NCBI GenBank assembly: GCA_013138705.1
Contig: WTCF01000235.1
Location: forward strand, 1-8,280
Source: Deltaproteobacteria bacterium
GTDB taxonomy: Bacteria; Desulfobacterota; Dissulfuribacteria; Dissulfuribacterales; UBA3076
Direction of reading: 5' to 3'
DNA: 8,280 nucleotides
The translations under genes and the position numbers were made by a program. Positions 1 through 5,848 of this stretch are shown piece by piece. The notes beneath the pieces are model-generated. The model ran no database searches. It saw nothing but the letters and a program-made list of their open reading frames with translations, and had not been told where the DNA came from. Within the stretch, counting starts at the first letter, position 1; every line of letters starts with the position of its first letter.

Positions 1-53
1 GGCCTGCCGAAAGCAGCCTCTCCGGCACCCGATACCTGCGGTTAGAATTATAA
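1..53 (+). CDS. Possible 3' end of an upstream gene (partial)
   Basis: The third reading frame is open from the window edge to a TAA at 51-53 and would end in ...GTRYLRLEL. The stop lies 12 bases before the ATG of the next gene and touches that gene's ribosome binding site, the spacing expected in an operon. The first frame is also open, to a TAG at 43-45, so the frame choice is uncertain. About 17 codons are too few to recognise a family. Confidence is low. Confidence 0.25.
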   Translation, partial: PAESSLSGTRYLRLEL

Positions 54-65
54 GAGGAGCACGTA

Positions 66-254
66 ATGAGCGACGAAAAAATGAAAATATTGCATGTCTA
101 TCGTTCCGAGCCTACTGATGACGTCAAAAAACTGGTTGAGATACTCAGCCGTGACAGGGACGCCAAAGAATTCAGTCTTTACATGGGTGATCCCAATTAC
201 GACATTCTGGTTCAGATGATTAATGAGGCGGATAAGACAGTCAGTTGGTGGTAA
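66..254 (+). CDS. Small 62-residue protein resembling DsrH/TusB sulfur-relay proteins
   Basis: This short soluble protein has no signal peptide or membrane segment. It starts at ATG 66 after a good ribosome binding site (GAGGAG at 54-59). The N-terminus (KILHVYRSEP, residues 7-16) resembles the LHxxxRSP opening of DsrH/TusB proteins, and the C-terminus (ADKTVSWW, 55-62) resembles their usual close in a hydrophobic, tryptophan-ending strand. DsrH/TusB proteins are about 90-100 residues long, so this one would be a shortened relative without much of the middle. DsrH and TusB act in hexamers with DsrE/DsrF-type partners that pass sulfur as persulfide on DsrE-type subunits. This protein has no cysteine at all, so it could not carry sulfur itself and would be a structural partner at most. 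It may be the last gene of an operon starting outside the window, since a strong terminator follows 37 bases after its stop. The family call is my inference from short motif likeness; it may equally be an unrelated small protein. Confidence 0.7.
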   Translation: MSDEKMKILHVYRSEPTDDVKKLVEILSRDRDAKEFSLYMGDPNYDILVQMINEADKTVSWW

Positions 255-291
255 AATAGAAGATATGGCGTCACTATAGCCTAATTATTAA

Positions 292-328
292 AAGCCCCTG
301 CCGGCATCTGCCGGCAGGGGCTTATTTT
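292..328. terminator. Bidirectional Rho-independent terminator
   Basis: The 15-base arms at 292-306 and 309-323 (AAGCCCCTGCCGGCA and its reverse complement) are perfectly complementary with only TC between them, so the innermost pairs must open to form the loop. The stem is very GC-rich. It is followed by ATTTT on the plus strand and, on the minus strand, TTTTAAT. It lies between two converging genes (stop at 254 on plus, stop at 435 on minus) and can end both transcripts. The stretch 330-434 beyond it holds nothing else that I can recognise. Confidence 0.9.
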
Positions 329-434
329 GTAAATCTATAATTCTTAATCAACCTACTTATTCAATCTGATGTCTATAGCTTGCAGATGCTGGAGGCCAGA
401 CTGGAATAAGTAACACTGCCCTTTAGTTTTTTAA

Positions 435-644
435 TTATTTGGCACCTTCAGCAATTTCTTCAATATCCTTAAGATAGCTCGTGCTCAAGTTTTCGAACAT
501 TGTGATTACTCTTTTCAATAGACCTTCCTTTTCCGCATCATCCGGCTCTTTATTATTTACAGCGCAAAAGCTGGCTTTATTCCCATAATAAGCAGATAAA
601 ATGTTTGAAACGATAATCATGGTCATCAAGCGTTGATCGGTCAT
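435..644 (-). CDS. Hypothetical 69-residue protein
   Basis: I do not recognise the family. The start is ATG at 644, chosen because a near-perfect ribosome binding site (TAAGGAG at 651-657) sits six bases upstream; the frame stays open back to a GTG at 722, but that start has no such site. The protein begins MTDQRLMTMIIVSNILSAYYGN, a mildly hydrophobic amphipathic stretch that is too polar for a confident membrane helix. A charged middle follows (NNKEPDDAEKEG, about residues 31-42), then a predicted helix (LLKRVITMFENLSTSYLKDIEEIAEGAK). It has one cysteine, in ASFCAV. The gene lies 150 bases downstream of the cbiF-cbiG stop on the same strand, but it seems to have its own promoter at 735-763 and shares the terminator at 292-328. 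It looks like a genuine small gene because of the binding site, the promoter and protein-like composition. Confidence 0.65.
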   Translation of the reverse strand: MTDQRLMTMIIVSNILSAYYGNKASFCAVNNKEPDDAEKEGLLKRVITMFENLSTSYLKDIEEIAEGAK

Positions 645-677
645 CTTTGCCTCCTTATGTTTTATAAAATTAATAAG

Positions 678-697
678 AAATCGCTTTTTTGCGATTT
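678..697 (-). other. Leader hairpin upstream of the 69-residue gene
   Basis: AAATCGC and GCGATTT form a perfect 7-bp inverted repeat around six A residues (minus strand). It lies between the proposed promoter at 735-763 and the ATG at 644, so it would be in the 5' leader. The bases after it on the minus strand (TCTTATTAATTTTA) are only loosely U-rich. It could therefore be a weak terminator for the cbiF-cbiG transcript, a leader element, or a protein site. I cannot choose between these. Confidence 0.45.
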
Positions 698-734
698 GGA
701 CCGAAGCGGCATTTCCAACCACCGCATACTACAT

Positions 735-763
735 TCTGTAGACCTTCTTGAACTCCCTGTCAA
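735..763 (-). promoter_or_regulatory. Candidate sigma-70 promoter for the 69-residue gene
   Basis: On the minus strand a perfect -35 box TTGACA (758-763) is followed, after exactly 17 bases, by TACAGA (735-740), a weak -10 box. The start of transcription would fall near 728, giving a leader of about 84 bases. A small inverted repeat (CTACA-TTC-TGTAG, 729-741) covers the -10 region and could be an operator. The promoter lies in the 150-base gap after the cbiF-cbiG gene, which supports separate transcription of the small gene. Confidence 0.5.
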
Positions 764-794
764 CGGTGTATTGAAAAATTTTTCTTCCCTTACT

Positions 795-2678
795 TTAAAA
801 GACTTGGTCTTCTGTTAATGCAAAGGCCCTTTCCCCAAGGGCCAGTGTGATGCCGTTAGTCTTTTCTTTTTGGAAGCGAAGCCCTCCATTGTCAACCGCC
901 AGTATGGCCGAGGGCTCTGCCACACCATATGCACCCACAGCCTCCATGGCGTAATGAGAGGGCTCTTTTACCGGTACGGTATTTAGCTGTTCTGCTGTGA
1001 AAAACCGGATATTAAGGTCCCACTTCTGCGCAAGGGCTAACAGACACGCCTCATCCTTCTTGGCATCAATGCTGGCCAAGGTAAAAAGGGCCTTTGGGGA
1101 GATTTTATGCCTCTTAAGAAATTCCTCTGCTGCTCTTTCCAGGGCCTGAGACGGGGTGTCACGGTTGCAGCCTATTCCCAGGGCAAATGTCCTGGGATAC
1201 AGGTGAAGAATCGGTTTAACTTCCGGAATTAAGTATGGGGAGATGATCAACCTAGCCTTGTCCGGATCGTAAACCTTAATAAGACCCGCAGGCAGAGAGT
1301 GTACCCGGCAATCAGTGTATGTCTTGAGGCTTCCGGAGGCTACCAGGGCGGCAGATGCCTTTTTCAGAGCAGCACGGTCATCAGGGACCAGGTCCTGAAC
1401 CCTGGCCCACATATCGAGTGCCACCAAACCCAGCGTATCAGACGCTGTGGTAATAACCGCCTGTCCTCCTGCCTTTAGCGCCAGTATCCCGGCCAGTTCA
1501 TTGGCGCCTCCAAGATGACCGGACAAAAGACTTACTGCGTGATGTCCTGCCTCATCCATAACGACGACCGCCGGATCATCCAGTTTGCTTTCAAGCAATG
1601 GAGCTATGGCCCTGATCACTATTCCCGCTGCCATTATAAAGACAAACCCCGTGCCTCTTTGCCAGAATTTTTTTATAAGTTGGTCCCTAACCAGTTCGCT
1701 GTAGGAATAAATCAATACATCCTTATTGGAAAGCAATTCAGAAAGGCGGTGGGCCAGGGCCCTGCCTCCAGGAGTTAGATATACAAAAATTATTCTTTGG
1801 GGGATTGCTTTATTGTTTGCAGAGGAGTAGCAATCAAGAGGAGATTCGGAGAAGGCATCGACCTTTGAATGGCTCAGGCCCCTTCTGTATCCATGGGAGA
1901 ATTCCGGATCATAGAGAAGGGAGCGCTTTCCATGCGGGTACTCAGGCTCAGACAGGGCCTTTCCCACTAATATCACAGCAGTTTTTGAAATGACTGCCTG
2001 CTCAACCTTTGTTGCAATATTTTCAAGTTCTCCACGTACAACACGTTGAGTCGGCCAGCTTACCTTTTCTATCACCACCACAGGTGTATCCGGAGAGTAT
2101 CCGCCTGCCAGCAGGGCCTCCTGAACCAGCCTTATGTGGCCCACGCTCAGATAAAGAATCAGTGTGGTCTGGATCTTGGCCAGGCGCGACAATTCCTCAG
2201 ATGGAGGCACAGGGGTCCGGCCGCCTATCCTGGAGAAAATGACAGTCTGCGTAATCCCGGGAATTGTAAGCTCCCGGCCCAGGACAGCGGCAGCGGCAAA
2301 TCCGGCTGTGACGCCCGGGACGACTTCAAAGGGTATGTTTTCTTTCCGCAGGCATTCTATTTGTTCCTGGATGGCGCTATAGATGGCAGGGTCTCCTGTG
2401 TGGAGTCGTACTACCCGTCTGCCTGATTTTGCTGCAGAGACCATGATGGAAATGACTTGCTTCAGGGTCATTCCTGCGGAGTTGTATATCACTGCGGAGA
2501 GGTGGGAAATCAGGTCCTTGGGGACCAGGGAACCTGTGTAGATGACTACGTCTGCCTCCTGGAGGAGCTGATGCCCTTTTAGGGTGATAAGGGCAGGGTC
2601 TCCGGGGCCCGCTCCCACAAAGACTATAGGTATGGCCCCAGTCTCGCATCTCGTTGTTGTCAGATTTATCTTGCTCAT
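795..2678 (-). CDS. CbiF-CbiG fusion: cobalt-precorrin-4 C11-methyltransferase / cobalt-precorrin-5A hydrolase
   Basis: This 627-residue fusion covers two successive steps of the anaerobic cobalamin pathway. The N-terminal part (about residues 15-245) is a CbiF/CobM tetrapyrrole methylase, which adds a methyl group from S-adenosylmethionine at C11. It shows VGAGPGDPALITLKG (21-35), RLHTGDPAIYSAIQEQ (91-106) and PGVTAGFAAAA (121-131). A poorly conserved, polar linker (about 246-293) leads to a complete CbiG, which opens the lactone ring of cobalt-precorrin-5A and releases acetaldehyde. CbiG is seen in AAGIVIRAIAPLL (350-362), HHAVSLLSGHLGGANELA (379-396) and the C-terminal domain with LGIGCNRDTP (500-509), ASIDAKKDEACLLALA (535-550) and AVGAYGVAEPSA (580-591). 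CbiG indicates the oxygen-independent branch. The enzyme should be cytoplasmic. The start is ATG 2678, with only a weak ribosome binding site but directly ahead of the first conserved strand. No other cobalamin gene is in the window, and the only gene downstream on the same strand is the unrelated 69-residue one. Confidence 0.93.
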   Translation of the reverse strand: MSKINLTTTRCETGAIPIVFVGAGPGDPALITLKGHQLLQEADVVIYTGSLVPKDLISHLSAVIYNSAGMTLKQVISIMVSAAKSGRRVVRLHTGDPAIYSAIQEQIECLRKENIPFEVVPGVTAGFAAAAVLGRELTIPGITQTVIFSRIGGRTPVPPSEELSRLAKIQTTLILYLSVGHIRLVQEALLAGGYSPDTPVVVIEKVSWPTQRVVRGELENIATKVEQAVISKTAVILVGKALSEPEYPHGKRSLLYDPEFSHGYRRGLSHSKVDAFSESPLDCYSSANNKAIPQRIIFVYLTPGGRALAHRLSELLSNKDVLIYSYSELVRDQLIKKFWQRGTGFVFIMAAGIVIRAIAPLLESKLDDPAVVVMDEAGHHAVSLLSGHLGGANELAGILALKAGGQAVITTASDTLGLVALDMWARVQDLVPDDRAALKKASAALVASGSLKTYTDCRVHSLPAGLIKVYDPDKARLIISPYLIPEVKPILHLYPRTFALGIGCNRDTPSQALERAAEEFLKRHKISPKALFTLASIDAKKDEACLLALAQKWDLNIRFFTAEQLNTVPVKEPSHYAMEAVGAYGVAEPSAILAVDNGGLRFQKEKTNGITLALGERAFALTEDQVF

Positions 2679-2729
2679 GATTCGTTTTATCGGTAATTAG
2701 CTAAGGTGGCTGCAATAAAATCTGTCTTA

Positions 2730-2738
2730 ATTATAGCA
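2730..2738 (-). promoter_or_regulatory. Extended -10 promoter for the cbiF-cbiG gene
   Basis: The minus strand reads TGCTATAAT, a perfect -10 hexamer (2730-2735) preceded by the TGn extension (2736-2738). The -35 region upstream is T-rich (TTTTGT, 16 bases away) but a poor match, as is usual for extended -10 promoters. Transcription would start near 2723, giving a leader of about 45 bases before ATG 2678. That is too short for a cobalamin riboswitch, and I see no B12-box-like sequence. Confidence 0.55.
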
Positions 2739-2769
2739 TATCAGCACAAACACAAAAGAAACTTATTTA

Positions 2770-2822
2770 CAGCACTTGCCGTGCGAGTTTCAGCAAAGAA
2801 AATGGCCTTTCCAAAAGTGCTG
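2770..2822 (+). repeat. Inverted repeat in the tolC-like gene leader
   Basis: CAGCACTT (2770-2777) is repeated in inverse as AAGTGCTG (2815-2822), a perfect 8-bp pair separated by 37 bases and ending 12 bases before the ribosome binding site of the tolC-like gene. Within it, GCAC-TTGCC-GTGC (2772-2784) is a second small inverted repeat that would compete for the left arm. This may be a leader RNA fold or an operator. I found no convincing plus-strand promoter boxes in 2679-2845. Confidence 0.35.
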
Positions 2823-2845
2823 ATGCCCATAGTGAAGGAGGCTTC

Positions 2846-4429
2846 ATGATGTTGCAACGCATATTGCTGGTGAGTGTTACAAGTTTTCTGGTAATTTTTT
2901 TCTTGAGCAACCCTGCCTCAGCTCAAGAGAACAATGAGGATATCCTGGCGGGTGCAAAGGTCCTGACATTGCAGAGTGCCGTTGCAAGAGGCATCCAATA
3001 TAATTTGGATCTGCAGGTAGAAGAACTCAATATTCCCATCAGCCAGGAAAACGTGACTGTCGAAAAGGCGGAGTTCGATCCGGTGATTGAAATGGGGATA
3101 TCGTCTCTTGAAGAAAAAATTCCGACTGCCATAGCTTTTTCCGACGATGACTTCGATAAGTACAGGGAGACCGGCGGTGATATAGGCATCCGCAAAAAGT
3201 TCCAATTCGGCCTTGAGTCAAAGCTATCCTTTGAAACCAACCGTTCCATGAACAACTCTTCTGTAGACGCATTGCGTCCACAATATCGAAATATCGTGCT
3301 TTTGAATTTCACCCAACCGCTCCTTCGGGATTTTGGAACTGATGTCAATACAGCGAAGCTTCGGATGAACCAAAATCTGGCAAGCCAAACCACTGAAGGA
3401 TATATGGATCGGGCCCAGCGGATCGGTGAGGAGATTGAACTCATCTATTACGATCTCGCGGAGGCCCAGGAGATTCTCCGCTATCGCATCGAATCCAGAG
3501 AACTGGCACGGAATCTTCTTGAAGGGAACAGGGAAAAATTTGCAGCAGGCGTTGTTCCTGTCACTGAAGTACAGGAGGCAGAGACCGCTATGGTGTCTCG
3601 GGACGAGCAGGTGATTTTTGCCAGACAACAGGTAGAAACTCTTGCTAACCAATTAAGAGATCTTCTGGGAATACGTCCAGTGGACCCACTCTATAAGGAA
3701 GCTTTCGTAACAGAAGAGATCCCGGGGAAAAAGCAGACCTTTCCCGATTTGGAACAGACGCTGGCTATTGCTCTGGAAAAGCGTCCTGATATCCAGAAGC
3801 AGCGTATTGCAATTGCTAATCAGAACATAAATCTGGAATACTACGCCAATCAGAAGCTCCCTCGTCTGGACCTGGAGGCAACCTTAGGGGCCAACGGCCT
3901 GTCTGGTGGAGAGCGAACCGTATCCTTTGCCGGTGATACAGCATCAAGTTCCCATGAAGGGGATTACATGGACTCCCTTTCACGAATGTCTGAGGCGGAC
4001 GGACATGAGTGGTATGCAGGGCTTCGCTTTTCCTATCCATTAGGCAATCGCGCTTCACAGGCCAGCTATCGACGTGCCGGCCTGGAAAAACGCCAGGCGG
4101 TATATAGGCTTAAACGTCTGGAAGAAACTACGGAGAAAGAGGTTAAGAACTCTTTGGTGACTGTTAATCGAAGCCTTGAGCGGATCTGTGTTGCAGAGCG
4201 TACTGAGGAACTGGCCGAAATTACTTTGACACAGGAGATGGAGCGTCTTAAAGAAGGACTTTCCGATACCTTTCGTGTCCTGATTTTTCAGAACAGCGTT
4301 ATTCAAGCACGAATTCGAAAGACCAGTGCCATTGTGGATTTTAACCAGGGTCTGGCAAATCTCTACCGCGCCATGGGGACCAACCTGAAGCGCTATGATA
4401 TCGTTGCAGACAAGCCTCTAAGTTCCTGA
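2846..4429 (+). CDS. TolC-family outer membrane efflux/secretion channel protein
   Basis: This 527-residue protein belongs to the outer membrane efflux (OEP/TolC) family. Such proteins form trimeric channels that cross the outer membrane and periplasm and join an inner-membrane pump through an adaptor. A signal peptide is clear: basic MMLQR, a hydrophobic core (residues 6-21), and a type I site after ASA (26), giving a mature start of QENNED. The two internal repeats of the family are visible. The first has the helix AVARGIQYNLDLQVEE (45-60), strands around 118-135 and 147-158, and the family-like QPLLRDFG (157-164). The second has LEQTLAIALEKRPDIQKQRIA (302-322), LPRLDLEATLGA (338-349) and EWYAGLRFSYPLGNRASQA (388-406). 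Long charged helices follow the strands. Two ATG codons lie side by side (2846 and 2849); the AAGGAGG at 2835-2841 is four bases from the first and seven from the second, so the second may be used. No pump or adaptor gene is adjacent, so the substrate cannot be told. Its end overlaps the pilC end by 12 bases. Confidence 0.92.
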   Translation: MMLQRILLVSVTSFLVIFFLSNPASAQENNEDILAGAKVLTLQSAVARGIQYNLDLQVEELNIPISQENVTVEKAEFDPVIEMGISSLEEKIPTAIAFSDDDFDKYRETGGDIGIRKKFQFGLESKLSFETNRSMNNSSVDALRPQYRNIVLLNFTQPLLRDFGTDVNTAKLRMNQNLASQTTEGYMDRAQRIGEEIELIYYDLAEAQEILRYRIESRELARNLLEGNREKFAAGVVPVTEVQEAETAMVSRDEQVIFARQQVETLANQLRDLLGIRPVDPLYKEAFVTEEIPGKKQTFPDLEQTLAIALEKRPDIQKQRIAIANQNINLEYYANQKLPRLDLEATLGANGLSGGERTVSFAGDTASSSHEGDYMDSLSRMSEADGHEWYAGLRFSYPLGNRASQASYRRAGLEKRQAVYRLKRLEETTEKEVKNSLVTVNRSLERICVAERTEELAEITLTQEMERLKEGLSDTFRVLIFQNSVIQARIRKTSAIVDFNQGLANLYRAMGTNLKRYDIVADKPLSS

Positions 4430-5632
4430 TACTGCCCCAGCCATCGCGAAGATGGGGAGATACATGGCAACGATTATGGAACCTACGGTACCACCGAGGA
4501 ATACTATCATGAAGGGCTCGATCATGCTGGTCAAGGCATCGACTGCTGCTTCCACTTCCTCGTCATAGAAATCCGCTATTTTGTTCAGCATCTGGTCCAG
4601 CGCGCCTGTAGTTTCACCCACCGACACCATCTGCACTACCATGGCGGGGAAGATCCCGCTTTCACCAAGCGGTTGCGCAATTGTCCGCCCCTCACTGATG
4701 CTGGAGCGCACGTTGTATATGGCTTCTTCCACCACCTTGTTGCCGGCAGTTCCGGCAGCGACATTCAATGATTCAAGTATGGGCACACCGCTGTTTATCA
4801 AGGTACCTAAGGTTCTGGTAAGTTTTGCCACTGCCACTTTACTCAATAGCGGCCCGAATACAGGGGATTTGAGTAACAGCCTGTCCACAAGACGTCGTCC
4901 CTTTTCTGTTTTGTAGTATTTCTTGAACAGGAATACCATAACTGCCGAGACGCCGATTATGACCAGGGAATAGGATTTAACAAAATTACTCAGGTTGACC
5001 ACCATCTGGGTAGGAACCGGCAGGGCACCGCCGAAGTCAGCAAACATCTGCTCAAACACAGGTATTACGAAGATAAGGATTACTCCAATTACCAGGGCGG
5101 ATATGGCAAGTACTATGATGGGATAAGTTAGTGCCCCTTTAACCTTTCTTTTAAGACGCAGCGCCTTTTCCATATAGTCGGCAAGACGTTTTAAGACATC
5201 ATCCAATATCCCTCCCATCTCTCCTGCTGCAACCATATTGCAGAAGAGACGATCAAACTGGTTCGGGTGTTTCTTCAGGGCATCGGCAAAAGTGGAGCCA
5301 CTTTCAACATCAGACTTGGTATCCAGGAGTATTTTTTTAAGGGTCTTGTTGTCTTGCTGGCTGGCAAGGATTTCCAACCCTTGAATAAGGGGAAGGCCGG
5401 CATCTATCATTGTGGATAACTGCCTGGTAAAGACAACGATGTCCTTCGTTGACACCTTTGTTTGAAAAAATGCTATATTCTCCAGCAGGTCTTTGGACTT
5501 GGCCTTGATCTTAGAAGGAGATACTCGTTGTTGTCGAAGTAAACGGCGTACCGCCTGCTCATCCTGGGCCTCGATCTCGCCCTTTTGTATTTCGCCATTG
5601 CTCGTGGTGCCTTTCCATACAAAGACTGGCAT
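4418..5632 (-). CDS. pilC: Type IV pilus assembly platform protein PilC (GspF/T2SSF family)
   Basis: This 404-residue inner-membrane protein is the platform on which the PilB and PilT ATPases act to assemble and retract type IV pili. Two T2SSF domains are present, roughly residues 66-190 and 268-392. Each carries the family motif: FCNMVAAGEMGGILDDVLKRLADY (130-153) and MVVQMVSVGETTGALDQMLNKIADFY (331-356). Three membrane segments can be seen at about 169-192, 219-237 and 372-396. The N-terminus MPVFVWKGTTSNGEIQKGEIEA is typical of PilC and differs from most GspF. The start is ATG 5632, preceded by GGGGGTC (5636-5642). A TTG four codons earlier (5644) would overlap that binding site, and the family normally begins at MPxFxWKG. 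No pilB, pilT or pilin gene is next to it: the gene is flanked by a convergent tolC-like gene and by a 204-base gene-free stretch. A GspF role in type II secretion is the alternative and less likely. Confidence 0.92.
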   Translation of the reverse strand: MPVFVWKGTTSNGEIQKGEIEAQDEQAVRRLLRQQRVSPSKIKAKSKDLLENIAFFQTKVSTKDIVVFTRQLSTMIDAGLPLIQGLEILASQQDNKTLKKILLDTKSDVESGSTFADALKKHPNQFDRLFCNMVAAGEMGGILDDVLKRLADYMEKALRLKRKVKGALTYPIIVLAISALVIGVILIFVIPVFEQMFADFGGALPVPTQMVVNLSNFVKSYSLVIIGVSAVMVFLFKKYYKTEKGRRLVDRLLLKSPVFGPLLSKVAVAKLTRTLGTLINSGVPILESLNVAAGTAGNKVVEEAIYNVRSSISEGRTIAQPLGESGIFPAMVVQMVSVGETTGALDQMLNKIADFYDEEVEAAVDALTSMIEPFMIVFLGGTVGSIIVAMYLPIFAMAGAVSGT

Positions 5633-5657
5633 AAAGACCCCCAAAAAAATTAGTATG

Positions 5658-5785
5658 TATCCGAAATACGAACACGCATTAGACTTAGGACCCGTAAAGG
5701 AATTCCAATGACTTATTCCTTTACGGGTCCTAAGCTACAAAAACGCAAATACGTCCTTTTAATCTTATCGGATATGTTTCGGATA
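5658..5785. promoter_or_regulatory. Three TATCCGA heptamers flanking the palindrome, upstream of pilC
   Basis: TCGGATA occurs at 5768-5774 and 5779-5785 in the same orientation, 11 bases apart, which is about one helical turn. An inverted copy, TATCCGA, lies at 5658-5664, 26 bases upstream of the pilC start. The outer pair extends to a perfect 9-base inverted repeat (TATCCGAAA at 5658-5666, TTTCGGATA at 5777-5785). Regularly spaced copies like these suggest a regulator binding on the same DNA face, perhaps with looping. No match to a known operator came to mind, and I found no convincing -35/-10 pair for pilC. Confidence 0.4.
5684..5734. repeat. Perfect 20-bp inverted repeat with 11-base loop
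   Basis: The arms are 5684-5703 (beginning CTTAGGACCCG) and 5715-5734 (ending CGGGTCCTAAG). All 20 pairs match, around the loop TCCAATGACTT. It lies 52 bases upstream of the pilC start and 115 bases downstream of the yggU-type stop. Neither side has a run of T, so it does not look like an ordinary intrinsic terminator. It could be a leader hairpin of pilC mRNA, an operator, or a remnant of a small mobile repeat. No second copy is in the window. The rest of 5645-5848 holds only the TATCCGA copies and no gene. Confidence 0.9.
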
Positions 5786-5848
5786 AACTTGATTTAGTGA
5801 CGAGGGATTAAAATGAATTTGACCCTTCAAGCAATAGACCTTGCGAGC

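Noticed and set aside
645..722. A 26-residue N-terminal extension of the 69-residue protein beginning at GTG 722.
   Set aside because: No ribosome binding site precedes the GTG, the extension would cover the leader hairpin, and it starts about six bases after the proposed transcription start. ATG 644 has a near-perfect binding site.
633..818. 61-codon open frame on the plus strand.
   Set aside because: It runs antisense across the promoter, leader and gene ends, lacks a ribosome binding site and has no recognisable motif.
2046..2426. Open frames of up to 126 codons on the plus strand opposite the cbiF-cbiG gene.
   Set aside because: They are antisense to conserved methyltransferase motifs and their composition is that of a shadow frame.
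2679..2845. Possible cobalamin riboswitch upstream of the cbiF-cbiG gene.
   Set aside because: The leader implied by the TATAAT box is only about 45 bases, and I see no B12-box-like sequence in the whole gap.
2923..3444. 173-codon open frame on the minus strand opposite the tolC-like gene.
   Set aside because: It is serine- and arginine-rich in the manner of an antisense frame, has no binding site and no known motif; the plus-strand protein has a signal peptide and clear family features.
5633..5644. TTG start four codons upstream for PilC.
   Set aside because: It lies within the G-rich binding site of ATG 5632, and the family normally begins at MPxFxWKG.
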